A DNA stretch of 64,000 nt from Cupriavidus basilensis (GCF_029335485.1 NZ_JARJLM010000484.1:1-64000); one strand, 5' to 3'. Positions 23,053 through 31,538 are shown, numbered from the stretch's first letter. Translations and numbers: made by a program. The notes: a model not told the origin generated them from the sequence alone.

Positions 23053-24084
23053 ATGAGCGGCAAGGTCTCCGGTCTGGTATTCGAGTTTTACCCCGTGGGC
23101 GGCGGCGAGATGTTGACTGCCCTGTGCCTGGCAGACCATGCCGACCATGACGGCACATCAATCTTTCCCGCAGTGGAAACCGTTGCCAAGCTGACTCGTC
23201 AGTCGGAGCGCACGGTCCAATACCACCTCCGCAGCATGCAAGAGTCCGGCTGGCTGCTGCTGGTCGGCAACGCCAAAGGCGGACGGAAGAAGTCCCGCGA
23301 GTACCGCATCAATCCGCTCTGGATCGAAACCGGCAAGTTGCCAGAAAAGGGCGCAAATTCTGCACCCTTTTTTAACCCTGTGGATGGTGCCGAAAACGGT
23401 GCAACAGCTATTGCACCCTTTGACCCTGAAAAGGGTGCAACCAGCGACACGAAAGGGTGCAAGCCGGAGCATGAAAGGGTGCAATCTGGAACAGGAAAGG
23501 GTGCAACAGCTATTGCACCCAACCCGTCAGTACCCGTCAAAGACCCGTCAGAGAACCGCGGCGCGCGCTCGAAGACGGAAAAGACGATGACCCCGTTCGA
23601 GCAATTCTGGGCTGCCTGGCCGAACACCGAAAGGCGTGTCGGTAAGGCAGATTGCCAGCGCCGCTGGAGGCGCCACAGCCTGGATGCGATTGCCGCTGAG
23701 ATCATTGCCCACGTGGAGGCGATGAAGCCAACCAAGAGTTGGCGGGAGGGGTTTGAGCCTGCTCCGGCAACTTACCTCAACCAACGCCGGTGGGAAGACG
23801 GGGTGCCGCCAGAAGTTCCGCAGGCCGATGGCGGATCGACTGCAGGTCCCGATGAGCCATGGTACCGCCGCTGGTCTGGCATTGCCGAGAAGGGTGCGCA
23901 GGTGTTCCGTCCGTTCAAGGAGGGCGAAGACGCGCTTCGCTACAAGGTCAATGTGTTCAAGCGGGCAGGCGAAGGCAAGTGGCGTGACGAGTTGATGAGC
24001 GATCTGCAACGCAACAAGAACTCGCTCTTTGCGGACATCCATCAGTACATCTACGGCCATCCGCCGGTCGAGGTGCAGGAATGA
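23053..24084 (+). CDS. Helix-turn-helix replication protein (lambda O-like role)
   Basis: 343 residues. The N-terminal domain (LADHADHDGTSIFPAVETVA, then LTRQSERTVQYHLRSMQESG) is the winged helix-turn-helix found in phage and plasmid replication initiators. A flexible middle, coded by the iteron array 23346-23520, is followed by a C-terminal domain starting PFEQFWAAWPNTERRVGKAD, the DnaT/phage-helicase-loader type. It should bind its own iterons and load host helicase. No helicase or primase gene is nearby, so it relies on host enzymes. Confidence 0.85.
   Translation: MSGKVSGLVFEFYPVGGGEMLTALCLADHADHDGTSIFPAVETVAKLTRQSERTVQYHLRSMQESGWLLLVGNAKGGRKKSREYRINPLWIETGKLPEKGANSAPFFNPVDGAENGATAIAPFDPEKGATSDTKGCKPEHERVQSGTGKGATAIAPNPSVPVKDPSENRGARSKTEKTMTPFEQFWAAWPNTERRVGKADCQRRWRRHSLDAIAAEIIAHVEAMKPTKSWREGFEPAPATYLNQRRWEDGVPPEVPQADGGSTAGPDEPWYRRWSGIAEKGAQVFRPFKEGEDALRYKVNVFKRAGEGKWRDELMSDLQRNKNSLFADIHQYIYGHPPVEVQE
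23346..23520. repeat. Iteron array inside the replication gene, probable origin
   Basis: Four direct copies of GAAAGGGTGCAA have their GGGTGCAA cores at 23433, 23455, 23477 and 23499, an exact 22-bp period (two helix turns). A weaker copy lies at 23346, and inverted copies (TGCACCCTTT) at about 23361, 23411 and 23512. Inverted copies pair as GGTGCAACAGCTATTGCACC. Iterons placed within the initiator gene are the layout of lambda O and ori. Confidence 0.82.
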
Positions 24085-24353
24085 ACTGCAAACCTGGAAT
24101 TCTCGCTTTCGTCGTGGTGCCGGCTGACTGGCCCTCGAAGACGCTCGACGGCATGGTCGTTGAGGTGTTGTGGCTGAGGCCGCCATTCCCTGAGCCGTGG
24201 AAAGACCAGCGGCCGACCTGGTGGTGCAAATTCCCGACACCTTGGATGCACAGCAAGGGGCCGGTCAGCGAATGCTTCTTGCTCGACGCATGGCTCCGCC
24301 CCATCAGCGGCGTCCCGGTCCACGACGAGCAGTGCGACGAGGCGCCGGCGTGA
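24081..24353 (+). CDS. Hypothetical phage protein
   Basis: 90 residues, overlapping the replication gene stop (ATGA). LAFVVVPADWPSKTLDGMVV and WWCKFPTPWMHSKGPVSECF suggest a small beta-rich fold rich in Trp and Pro. Similar proteins follow replication genes in Burkholderia phages. Function unknown. Confidence 0.65.
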   Translation: MNCKPGILAFVVVPADWPSKTLDGMVVEVLWLRPPFPEPWKDQRPTWWCKFPTPWMHSKGPVSECFLLDAWLRPISGVPVHDEQCDEAPA

Positions 24354-24377
24354 GCGGGATTTGGGGGAAATGGCGGG

Positions 24378-24581
24378 ATGCGAGCGGACGAGGCCTACCG
24401 GCACGAGTGCGAGGTCAAGTGGCTGATCAGCTTGGCACCCGCGGCAATCAGGGCGTACCTGGACGCGGTGGAAAAGAAGCGCGGGGCGGAAGCGGCCGAA
24501 AGGCTCCGGCGGGACGCCAGGGCAATGTGGGAAGCGCGGGCGAGGAAGTCTTCGCCCTCCACGTCAAGGCAGCGGGTTTGA
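24378..24581 (+). CDS. Small hypothetical phage protein
   Basis: 67 residues with a helical core (CEVKWLISLAPAAIRAYLDA, then EKKRGAEAAERLRRDARAMW). It overlaps the start of the endonuclease-like gene by 55 bp in another frame. This small-protein plus DUF559-type pair recurs in related phages as far as I can recall. Confidence 0.6.
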   Translation: MRADEAYRHECEVKWLISLAPAAIRAYLDAVEKKRGAEAAERLRRDARAMWEARARKSSPSTSRQRV

Positions 24582-24859
24582 TCGCACCGGAGCGGGAGTA
24601 CCGGTTTGATGCGGTGCGGAAATGGAGGTTTGATTTTGCGTGGCCGGCAAGGCGGCTGGCGGTGGAAGTGGAGGGCGGAACCTGGTCAGGCGGGCGGCAT
24701 ACCCGTGGAGCCGGTTACAAGGCGGACTTGGAGAAGTACAACGCGGCCGCGACGCAGGGATGGACGGTGCTGCGGTTCACGACGGGCCAGGTGAAGACGG
24801 GAGAAGCGCTGGCGGTGGTGCTGGCGGCCATGGGAATCCAAACCGAGGAGGTCAAGTGA
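24527..24859 (+). CDS. DUF559-like endonuclease-fold protein
   Basis: 110 residues from the GTG at 24527. FDAVRKWRFDFAWPARRLAV, then VEVEGGTWSGGRHTRGAGY, KADLEKYNAAATQGWTVLRF and VKTGEALAVVLAAM follow the Vsr/DUF559 fold, with the expected metal ligands in RFDFAW and VEVEGG. It probably cuts or nicks DNA during recombination or mismatch handling. The start is uncertain because no ATG lies near the conserved domain. Confidence 0.75.
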   Translation: MGSAGEEVFALHVKAAGLIAPEREYRFDAVRKWRFDFAWPARRLAVEVEGGTWSGGRHTRGAGYKADLEKYNAAATQGWTVLRFTTGQVKTGEALAVVLAAMGIQTEEVK

Positions 24860-25419
24860 GCAATCGAATCGAAATCATGGTTGACATCGAGGCGCACGAC
24901 ACGGCGCCGACGGCTGCCATCGTCAGCATCGGCGCGGCAGCGATGGATATGGTGGATCTGAAGGTTGTGGGCACGTTCTACGCCAACGTCGACGTGAACG
25001 ACTGTCTCCGTCTCGGTTTGACTCAGTCCGAGAAGACGCTGCTCTGGTGGGACCGTCAGTCTGATGAGGCCAAAGCGGCATTGCTTTCGCCCGAGCCGAA
25101 GCGGCTGCGCAATGTCCTGAATGCCTTCCGTATCTGGTGCGATGAGGATCACAACGCTATGGCGTTTTGGGGGAATGGCTCCGATTTCGACAACGTGATT
25201 CTCCAGAACGCACACAAGGCGGTTGAAATGGAGTGCTGGCCGTTCTGGCAGAACCGCTGCCATCGCACGATGAAAACCATGTTTCCCAGCATGTGGGAGG
25301 TCGACGTGGCGCGGGAGGGCGTGCGCCACAACGCCATGGATGACGCCATACACCAGGCGAACCAGCTGCTGACCATCTTGCGCGGCATCAGGGGCATACA
25401 ACTCAAGGAGGCCAAATGA
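24856..25419 (+). CDS. DnaQ-like 3'-5' exonuclease
   Basis: 187 residues, GTG start at 24856 overlapping the previous stop. The first exonuclease motif is IMVDIEAHDTAPTAAIVSIG (Asp and Glu), the second lies in FWGNGSDFDNVILQNAH, and the third in RHNAMDDAIHQANQL. This is the RNase T/DnaQ superfamily pattern seen in phage exonucleases that trim DNA or RNA ends. The nearby DUF559-like and YbcO-type genes suggest a recombination module. Confidence 0.87.
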   Translation: MSNRIEIMVDIEAHDTAPTAAIVSIGAAAMDMVDLKVVGTFYANVDVNDCLRLGLTQSEKTLLWWDRQSDEAKAALLSPEPKRLRNVLNAFRIWCDEDHNAMAFWGNGSDFDNVILQNAHKAVEMECWPFWQNRCHRTMKTMFPSMWEVDVAREGVRHNAMDDAIHQANQLLTILRGIRGIQLKEAK

Positions 25420-25883
25420 AAGCGATTCGCAGCTTCTTCGCCCGCCTTTTCGGCAAGTCGAAGCCCGCGCCTGTCGGCGCCACAGTGGTGAAAGTAGAGA
25501 TCACCGCGCCTAAGGGATTCGCCGCACGGCTGAACCCCCAGGTGCCACCGAAGCGCAGCCCCGTACCGCTGTCGCGGGCTGTGGCCGCTGCGTCCGTTCC
25601 GCGCCGCCCGCCGGTATCCGCAGCTGCCCCGGCCACTACCCGCTCAAGCACGACCGATGACGGCATGTCCATGCTGCCGGCAGCGATGCTGCTCTCCAGC
25701 CAAGCGGACGACGGCAATGCTGCCGATTCTGGCTCGTTCGGCAGCATCTGGTCGGCGCCGGTGAGCCGAGGTGGGTCCTTCGATGGCGGCGGCGCCTCGG
25801 GGAACTGGGATAGCGGCTCTAGCTCGGCCTTGGACAGCGGTTCATCGTCGGACAGCAGCAGTTCGTCCAGCAGCTCGGACTGA
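25416..25883 (+). CDS. Ser-rich low-complexity phage protein
   Basis: 155 residues. A basic N-terminal helix (MKAIRSFFARLFGKSKPAPV) leads into a Pro/Ala middle, and the C-terminus is almost pure Ser/Asp (DSGSSSDSSSSSSSSD). Such tails occur in phage-encoded small membrane-associated proteins of this operon class. Function unknown. Confidence 0.65.
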   Translation: MKAIRSFFARLFGKSKPAPVGATVVKVEITAPKGFAARLNPQVPPKRSPVPLSRAVAAASVPRRPPVSAAAPATTRSSTTDDGMSMLPAAMLLSSQADDGNAADSGSFGSIWSAPVSRGGSFDGGGASGNWDSGSSSALDSGSSSDSSSSSSSSD

Positions 25884-25893
25884 GGAGGGAGCG

Positions 25894-26223
25894 GTGAATA
25901 CGGAAGGCATGACGATTCGCGCGGACCTGGTCCCATGGAGCCACGACATCGAGTTGAGGCTAGGCGTTAAGCGAGATGGGCGGCTGTACAGCATCGCGCG
26001 GCCCCTCGTGTTCGAGGACATCCCAAATGGAGCCAGGGTGGATCCGTTCGTCACGATGGACGCAGGCACGGCTCAGAACCTGATGGACGAACTGTGGCGG
26101 TGCGGCCTACGTCCTCGGGATGGTACCGGCAGCGCAGGGGCATTGGCCGCAACGGAGCGGCACCTGAACGACATGCGGCGCCTGGTGTTCGAGGACAAGA
26201 TTCAAGTGAGGGTGGAATCGTGA
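25894..26223 (+). CDS. Hypothetical phage protein
   Basis: 109 residues from the GTG at 25894, with GGAGGGA upstream. WSHDIELRLGVKRDGRLYSI and MDAGTAQNLMDELWRCGLRP describe a mixed fold with a C-terminal helix. It overlaps the next GTG start. No family recognised. Confidence 0.65.
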   Translation: MNTEGMTIRADLVPWSHDIELRLGVKRDGRLYSIARPLVFEDIPNGARVDPFVTMDAGTAQNLMDELWRCGLRPRDGTGSAGALAATERHLNDMRRLVFEDKIQVRVES

Positions 26224-26480
26224 GCAAACTGATCGTTGGAACTACCGAGGTCGATGAGGTGCGCCACTTGGCGCATCTGTCGCAGGACCAGTTGAAGGCG
26301 CTGATTGCTAAGGCTGTGGCCGAGGCGGCGGGCGTAGATCTGTCGGCGCCGGGCGTCTCCGTGAAGTCCTGCTACTTGTCGTACAACACGGGCAGCATCA
26401 ACGCGACGGAGTACTACGCCAAGTGCGAGATCGTGGTGGACCGCTGCCCGCAGGCGTCGCCCGAGGAGGCAGCATGCTGA
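26220..26480 (+). CDS. Hypothetical phage protein
   Basis: 86 residues, GTG start overlapping the previous stop. SQDQLKALIAKAVAEAAGVD is a helix, and the rest (YYAKCEIVVDRCPQA) is beta-rich with two Cys. Function unknown. Confidence 0.6.
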   Translation: MSKLIVGTTEVDEVRHLAHLSQDQLKALIAKAVAEAAGVDLSAPGVSVKSCYLSYNTGSINATEYYAKCEIVVDRCPQASPEEAAC

Positions 26481-26674
26481 GGACGAAGACGCAATTGATG
26501 ATAGCTGCCTGTCTGGGTTTGGCCGCATCCATGGGCATGCCGGGTTTGAGGATGCCGAGCCTCCAGTACCGGTCGCCGCGCTCACGGTGGACAGACGGAA
26601 AGGACAGGGAGCGCATCGCCGCGGCGGAAGCCAAGCGCGAGCGCAAGGCAGCCAAACTCAGGAGCCAGCGATGA
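26474..26674 (+). CDS. Small hypothetical phage protein
   Basis: 66 residues. A possible signal or membrane helix (TQLMIAACLGLAASMGMPG) is followed by a very basic tail (AEAKRERKAAKLRSQR). It overlaps the next gene by 4 bp. Function unknown. Confidence 0.55.
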   Translation: MLRTKTQLMIAACLGLAASMGMPGLRMPSLQYRSPRSRWTDGKDRERIAAAEAKRERKAAKLRSQR

Positions 26675-29124
26675 CTTGCACAAACTGCGGTGGCATGGAC
26701 CACGCGTTGTCGCGCTGCCCGTGGCCACTTGTATCTGGCCTGTGCCAAAAAGCGCCCCTGACCGCCACCCCGAAACCGGACACCAACCATTCCCGGATGC
26801 CAGTTCCCGACATTCCAGATGGCTGCGAGATGACCCGGAACTGGTCCGTTACGGTCGCTGCTGAGGGTCAGGATGTTCTGACCCTCTCATCGAATGGTTA
26901 CTCCGGCCTGCGGGACCTCGACCCATGGGAATCGACGATTCGCGGCTGCGCGCAGCATCTGCTGGCATTTATCGGCCACGCTGGCGACCACTCCCAGGGG
27001 GAGCAAGCCGGTGTGCCTGCCGGCTATCGCCTACAGCCAATCAGCGAGTTCGATGCATATCAAGACGTATTGCGTCAAATCGGTGAGGCCGAGCGCGACA
27101 AGGCGCAGCTTCAGGTTGTGCTCGAACAATTCCTCCAGGCGGACGCTCTCCTGCGCATTATCAAGGGGAAGCACAGTGCCGGGATTCTGAGGCTGCCGCA
27201 GGCCGATCTGGAGCGAGTGGATGCCTACCTGCGTGCCGTCGGTACGCCCATCGAGGCGGTGCAGGACGGCCACCGGGATCCGACCATCGACTGCACGGAT
27301 TGCCTTGATTCCGGGCGCGAGTGCGAGTGTGCTCTTGCCCCCATCCCGCAGCCGAGCGCCGCTCCCCCAATACCTGCCTGCCGGGCGAATCCGATTGACA
27401 TGGTGTTGCACTGCCCGTGCTGCGGCGTGCAGCACATCGACGCGCCCGAAGAAACGCAGCAACGGTACTATGCGGCTGATCTGGGCAAACCTCTAACTAT
27501 CTGGACCAATCCGCCACACCGCTCCCACCTGTGCCACGGCTGTGGGCACATCTGGCGCCCTGCTGACGTGCCCACCAATGGCGTCGCATCCGTCAAGACG
27601 AAGGGCAAGGACGATAGCCCCCTTGCTCAGTCCGCTCCCGCCGAAATCTTGCGCCTGCACCGAGTGGTGGCCGGACTGCGCCAGATGCTGGAGGCAGAGA
27701 CGCGCCGGGCTGATGGCGCCGTGACACTGTCCAATGCCACACAGGACCAGCTTGCCGCGATCAATGCGGGTAGCAAGGGTGAGGGGGTGCGTGAAGCACT
27801 GGCGCACCTAGTGCACGGCATGCGCTGGTGGGCGCGGCAGGAAGACGGCATCCCTGCCGAAGTTGCGCCGGCCTTCAATCAGGCGATGCTGATGCTTGGT
27901 TGGTCGTATTCGTCGCAGACCGATCTGGATGCACTGGCCGCCACGCAACCGAGCGCCAGCGCGCAACAGGCGGCGCCGGCCGACGATGACCCCACCACGA
28001 AGTCCCAGTATCGCCGCATGTTTGGCGCAGCTTGCTCAGATCTCGGCCTTATCAATGAAAAGCTCGGGCTCGATCCGAACGACGGCGGCGCCGAGCCAAT
28101 TCTTGACGCGATCGACGAGCTTCGCTCCGCGGGCGAGACCGTGCCACGCACAACGCTTGATCGCTGGCTCGAGCTACTGATCGGTCTATCCGTTCAGGAT
28201 GGGGTTGAGGACGTAATCCGCGAGATCCGCGCTATCCTCGCCGCCCCTGCGCCGAGCGCATCGCCTGCCGAGCGCACGGCATTAATCCCCGGTTTGCTGA
28301 AGCCAGAGGGCGCCGCGCCGTCGCCCGTTCTTGTCACGCCTGCTGACGTTGATAAGCTTGTTCCGCCTGCCGCAGAAGGGGCAAACGAAGTAAATGCCGA
28401 AGCTGTCAATGCCGGGCACAACGGCGCCGAAGGCAATCTCAGCTCGGCAGCGAATGCAGATCCACATGGAGGTCTCCATGCTATGGGCGCGGAACTTCAC
28501 GATAGGCGCTCGCTGGCCACCGTGCAAGCCATCCGGAGCGGATCGCCTGCCGCGCTGACGGATGAAGCAGTTGATGCCGACGACATGGCGTACATCGCGC
28601 GCCTGCGTAATGGCTCGAAGACTTGGCTTGGATTCAGCAAATACCGTTGGGATCGACTGGATTCGACGTGGGATAAGCGAGTTGCTACATCGCCTGCCGC
28701 AACGCAGCCGAGTGCCAAGGCGGAGCAGGATGAAGCCGTTATTGGGGTAGGCGACGGCAGGGGGAAACTCTTCGTGCGCGGCCCGTATGAAGCGATACGG
28801 CGAGTGCGTGGGTTTATCTTCGATGCGGAGAAATGGCGCGGGCAGCAGGCGCAGAGCGTCAAGGTGCTTCACGGTGGCGACATCGCGGCCGGGCTGTTCC
28901 AATTCGTTGAAGGCAGAGGCTGGGTGGAGGTCGGTAAGCAATTCGCTGGGTGCCCAAGCGTAGTCACCCTGTATCACGCAGCAGGTTGGCCGATCAATGC
29001 CGCAGAGCAGCCCAGCGAGGACAAGCCCCGCTCATGCAGCGGCACACCGGATAGCTGCCCGGATAACGAAGGCTATGGCTGCTATTGCTCTGACGCCGCA
29101 ATCGCCAAAGGAGAGGGGAAGTGA
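26671..29124 (+). CDS. Large mosaic phage protein with N-terminal zinc knuckle
   Basis: 817 residues. It begins with a CCHC-like knuckle (MTCTNCGGMDHALSRCP). A central region has helices (VLRQIGEAERDKAQLQVVLE), then paired Cys segments (CTDCLDSGRECEC; CPCCGVQHIDAPEETQQRYY; CHGCG). Three linkers of the type AATQPSA.. / AEQPSEDKP separate further modules, and the end is DAAIAKGEGK, shared with the 6004-7338 protein. It looks like several small phage proteins fused through repeated linkers. Function unknown. Long fused forms like this are common near the end of early operons in Burkholderiales phages. Confidence 0.7.
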   Translation: MTCTNCGGMDHALSRCPWPLVSGLCQKAPLTATPKPDTNHSRMPVPDIPDGCEMTRNWSVTVAAEGQDVLTLSSNGYSGLRDLDPWESTIRGCAQHLLAFIGHAGDHSQGEQAGVPAGYRLQPISEFDAYQDVLRQIGEAERDKAQLQVVLEQFLQADALLRIIKGKHSAGILRLPQADLERVDAYLRAVGTPIEAVQDGHRDPTIDCTDCLDSGRECECALAPIPQPSAAPPIPACRANPIDMVLHCPCCGVQHIDAPEETQQRYYAADLGKPLTIWTNPPHRSHLCHGCGHIWRPADVPTNGVASVKTKGKDDSPLAQSAPAEILRLHRVVAGLRQMLEAETRRADGAVTLSNATQDQLAAINAGSKGEGVREALAHLVHGMRWWARQEDGIPAEVAPAFNQAMLMLGWSYSSQTDLDALAATQPSASAQQAAPADDDPTTKSQYRRMFGAACSDLGLINEKLGLDPNDGGAEPILDAIDELRSAGETVPRTTLDRWLELLIGLSVQDGVEDVIREIRAILAAPAPSASPAERTALIPGLLKPEGAAPSPVLVTPADVDKLVPPAAEGANEVNAEAVNAGHNGAEGNLSSAANADPHGGLHAMGAELHDRRSLATVQAIRSGSPAALTDEAVDADDMAYIARLRNGSKTWLGFSKYRWDRLDSTWDKRVATSPAATQPSAKAEQDEAVIGVGDGRGKLFVRGPYEAIRRVRGFIFDAEKWRGQQAQSVKVLHGGDIAAGLFQFVEGRGWVEVGKQFAGCPSVVTLYHAAGWPINAAEQPSEDKPRSCSGTPDSCPDNEGYGCYCSDAAIAKGEGK

Positions 29125-29294
29125 GCGTAACGATCGCCTACATCCTGCTCTACACCTGGGCCGGTGTTGGATATACCCCTGCATTTCTTGGTGAATACGC
29201 CAACAAGGAGGCCTGCGAACAGGCCGCTAAGGTGATCAACGCGAGCAAGACGAACCTCGCATGCGTACCGAAGTGGGTAAGGGAGAAGCCATGA
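29121..29294 (+). CDS. Small phage protein with signal-like N-terminus
   Basis: 57 residues from the GTG at 29121, right after GGAGAGGGG, overlapping the stop of the large mosaic gene. It begins MSVTIAYILLYTWAGVGYTP and continues EYANKEACEQAAKVINASKT with a late Cys, so a small secreted or membrane protein with one disulfide is plausible. Too short for ordinary gene calling. Confidence 0.55.
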   Translation: MSVTIAYILLYTWAGVGYTPAFLGEYANKEACEQAAKVINASKTNLACVPKWVREKP

Positions 29295-29812
29295 CTGAGA
29301 GCGCAGAGCGGCTGGCCCCGTGCCCTTGCTGCGGCGGGACCGCCTCATTCGATCATGACGATGACGGTTGGAACTGGATCGTGTGCGGCAGTTGCGGGCT
29401 TTCGACAGACTGTATGGCGTCGCTCATGGATGACTGTCGGCCCACGCTCCGCGAGAAGTGGAACCGCCGAGCGCCCGCAGCGGGGCATTGCGCTGCCGGT
29501 GATGCTTGCGTGTGTGGCGGAGATGTGCCGAGAGTGCGGGCGGGGTGTGGTAATTGGATCGTCGCCGCTCCCGAGATGGCCGGCACAGTGCGCGTCGGAG
29601 TGCTTGGGGCCGCCGCTCCTGCGCGCCCTCTGCCGGAAGGGTGGTGGCTCGTTCCGGTCCACCCGACAGAGGACATGCTGGTTTTTGGACAAGAAGCGTG
29701 GGCTACGAAAAAGCGGGAGCGCAACGCAGTGGAGGATTGCGAGGAGGCGGCGTCCGTCTATCGCGCCATGCTCGCCGCCGCTCCCGCAGCGCCCAGGGGA
29801 GCGAAGATATGA
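29291..29812 (+). CDS. Lar-like restriction-alleviation protein with extra domain
   Basis: 173 residues. The first 60 match the Lar zinc-ribbon pattern: RLAPCPCCGGTASFDHDDDG, then WIVCGSCGLSTDCMASLMDD and WNRRA. Lar-type proteins can relieve type I restriction or modulate host methylation. The C-terminal part ends WWLVPVHPTEDMLVFGQEAW, a short module also seen in the 51477-51707 protein. It would complement the orphan methyltransferase in protecting phage DNA. Confidence 0.75.
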   Translation: MTESAERLAPCPCCGGTASFDHDDDGWNWIVCGSCGLSTDCMASLMDDCRPTLREKWNRRAPAAGHCAAGDACVCGGDVPRVRAGCGNWIVAAPEMAGTVRVGVLGAAAPARPLPEGWWLVPVHPTEDMLVFGQEAWATKKRERNAVEDCEEAASVYRAMLAAAPAAPRGAKI

Positions 29813-30147
29813 CAGGCCCCCGCATCCTTTCCACCGAGGACCTTAACCTGACGGAGCGCGCAGCGCGCGCCGCTGGGTTTGAGGTCCAGCGGTACCGTGC
29901 CCGGGATCTCGAGGTGGTGCAGGTCCGTGAGCCGGGCGGCCAATGGCGCCAGTTCGACCCGCTGAGCGACGATGCTGAGACGTTCCGGCTGATGGTGGAT
30001 TGCGATGTGCCGCCGATCCCGGGCACCACCGCCATCATTGCGGCCGGCGGAGCGGTTGAGATGATTTCGAACAATCCGAGCCGCCGCGCGGCATGCCGTC
30101 GGGCAATCGTGCGTGCTGTCGCGAAAGACTTCATGGCGGTGGCGTAG
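29809..30147 (+). CDS. DUF2591-like hypothetical phage protein
   Basis: 112 residues. GPRILSTEDLNLTERAARAA then GGQWRQFDPLSDDAETFRLM and a C-terminal RRAACRRAIVRAVAKDFMAV helix. The pattern 'W.pl.ddgda.rl.v...' is common in small phage proteins of the DUF2591 type; the match is by eye only. It overlaps the Lar-like gene by 4 bp. Confidence 0.6.
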   Translation: MTGPRILSTEDLNLTERAARAAGFEVQRYRARDLEVVQVREPGGQWRQFDPLSDDAETFRLMVDCDVPPIPGTTAIIAAGGAVEMISNNPSRRAACRRAIVRAVAKDFMAVA

Positions 30148-30191
30148 GTGCTGGAGCGCTCCCACTTCAATGCATGGATCCGTTGGTAGGC

Positions 30192-30626
30192 ATGAAAGAG
30201 GAAATTCGACTGATGGTGTACACCGCAATCCCACCGGCGCCTCGGCGGTCTGCCCTGGCGTCCTACGACTACGATCCCCTTGACGACCTGCTATACGACT
30301 GGTATTGCCGGGAACACGGCTATTCGCCTGTGGTTGGCTACGGAAGGGAGGCCGCGTCGAACTCATCGGCGGTTAGCTCGGACCAGTGGGATCACGCTGA
30401 CGATGTAATCAATAGGCGGATAGAGGCTTACGTCATGCCCCTCGTGTCCGCGTGCATTGACGATCTATGCGGGGATTATAGGCTGGCCATTCTCACCGAG
30501 CAGCGGAACCGGCTTGGGCCGACCGTGTACCGTAACCCCCGGGCTGGCGACCGGCAACCAGAGGTATATAAGGAGGCCAAAGACGCAATTGCGCCCAGGT
30601 TGCGCCGCAGAGGCGTTGAATGGTAG
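30192..30626 (+). CDS. Hypothetical protein at the end of the early operon
   Basis: 144 residues from the ATG at 30192; start choice is uncertain (ATGs at 30171 and 30213 are in frame). Acidic and Tyr-rich (LASYDYDPLDDLLYDWYCRE), then helical (EAYVMPLVSACIDDLCGDYR). Its position before a strong terminator and the packaging genes is where lambdoid phages carry their antiterminator Q, but I see no sequence support for that. Confidence 0.6.
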   Translation: MKEEIRLMVYTAIPPAPRRSALASYDYDPLDDLLYDWYCREHGYSPVVGYGREAASNSSAVSSDQWDHADDVINRRIEAYVMPLVSACIDDLCGDYRLAILTEQRNRLGPTVYRNPRAGDRQPEVYKEAKDAIAPRLRRRGVEW

Positions 30627-30683
30627 TTGCGACCCCCGCGATTTTGTTTTAATATTCTCCGCAGAGGGCAGAGTTGCGCCCTG

Positions 30684-30719
30684 AAAAAGCCCGCTCGGTT
30701 CGTTCCGCGCGGGCTTTTT
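30684..30719. terminator. Rho-independent terminator after the early operon
   Basis: Perfect 11-bp arms AAAAAGCCCGC and GCGGGCTTTTT around a 14-base loop, with T- and A-runs on both sides, so it can act in both directions. It separates early and late genes, where late antitermination would be expected to act. Confidence 0.85.
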
Positions 30720-30846
30720 GCATTGGCACTTCGATTCTCAGCCGGCCGCCACGCAACCCGCCGTCTCAACCGTGTCTCCTCGGGCATCTCGCCCGATTTG
30801 CCCCGCCCGTGTCATGCCGGCGGGGCTCTTTCATTCGGAGGTCAGC

Positions 30847-30921
30847 ATGTTCCTGCCTGTGATTTTCTTCCTGTGGTGGGGCGTCATGGTGCGGGCGTGC
30901 TGGCCGAACAACGACGGCTGA
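30847..30921 (+). CDS. 24-residue membrane peptide
   Basis: GGAGG lies 6 bases before the ATG. The peptide is one membrane helix with a short polar end (MFLPVIFFLWWGVMVRACWP, then NNDG). Strong ribosome site and position before the packaging genes support translation. Function unknown. Confidence 0.5.
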   Translation: MFLPVIFFLWWGVMVRACWPNNDG

Positions 30922-31013
30922 AGGCTGCGGTGGGAATTTGCTCGGTGGCGGCCCTTACCGCTGACTTGAATCGGTAATACCACCAAAGCGAAAGCCCCGC
31001 CGGATTTACGAAG

Positions 31014-31151
31014 ATGAATGTTATAGGTCAACTGAATGCGAAGGGAGCCGAGCGTCTTGCCGCGCGCGTTGGGCTCTCATACGTCGTGGCCGCCATCGGC
31101 GGTGCGCTGGCGGGCTTGGCTGCGGTGATCTATGCGGTCCGTTGGTGGTGA
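31014..31151 (+). CDS. 45-residue membrane protein
   Basis: Basic N-terminus (NVIGQLNAKGAERLAARVGL) and a single membrane span (YVVAAIGGALAGLAAVIYAV). No good ribosome site is seen. It lies 3 bp before the HNH gene. Size and shape resemble small phage holin-like or accessory membrane proteins, but holin function is better assigned near 51.8 kb. Confidence 0.5.
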   Translation: MNVIGQLNAKGAERLAARVGLSYVVAAIGGALAGLAAVIYAVRWW

Positions 31152-31154
31152 GAG

Positions 31155-31538
31155 ATGCCACCCGCGTCCCTCCGTCCATGTCGCCACCGCGGCTGCAAAG
31201 CGCTCGTGCGCGGCGGCGGCTACTGCGAGGCGCACAAGGCCGAGTCATCGAACTGGTCGAAGGGCGAGGCACGGAAGGGAAGCACGACTGCTCGCGGCTA
31301 TGGCTATCGATGGCAGAGGCTGCGCGAGTTCATCCTTGCCAGGGACTGCGGCATTTGCCAGTGCGAAGAATGCAAGGCGCTTGGCCGCGTTCGTATCGCG
31401 ACGGAGGTTGACCACCGTGTCCCCAAGGCGGAAGGCGGAACCGATGACCCGGAGAACCTCCGAGCGATCAATGCCGACTGCCACAAGGCGAAGACCGGAC
31501 GTGAGGGGCGGCGCGGTCAGGTAGGGCGGCGCGGGTGA
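31155..31538 (+). CDS. HNH endonuclease of the packaging module
   Basis: 127 residues. CRHRGCKALVRGGGYCEAH is a zinc-binding start; ILARDCGICQCEECKALGRV, ATEVDHRVPKAEGGTDDPEN and INADCHKAKTG form the HNH catalytic core (DH..P..N..C..CH). HNH proteins beside TerS/TerL stimulate terminase cutting in HK97-like phages with cohesive ends. That suggests this phage packages by cos rather than by headful. Confidence 0.87.
   Translation: MPPASLRPCRHRGCKALVRGGGYCEAHKAESSNWSKGEARKGSTTARGYGYRWQRLREFILARDCGICQCEECKALGRVRIATEVDHRVPKAEGGTDDPENLRAINADCHKAKTGREGRRGQVGRRG

Noticed and set aside
22058..23056. A 332-codon rightward frame
   Set aside because: It runs across three well-supported genes in another frame.
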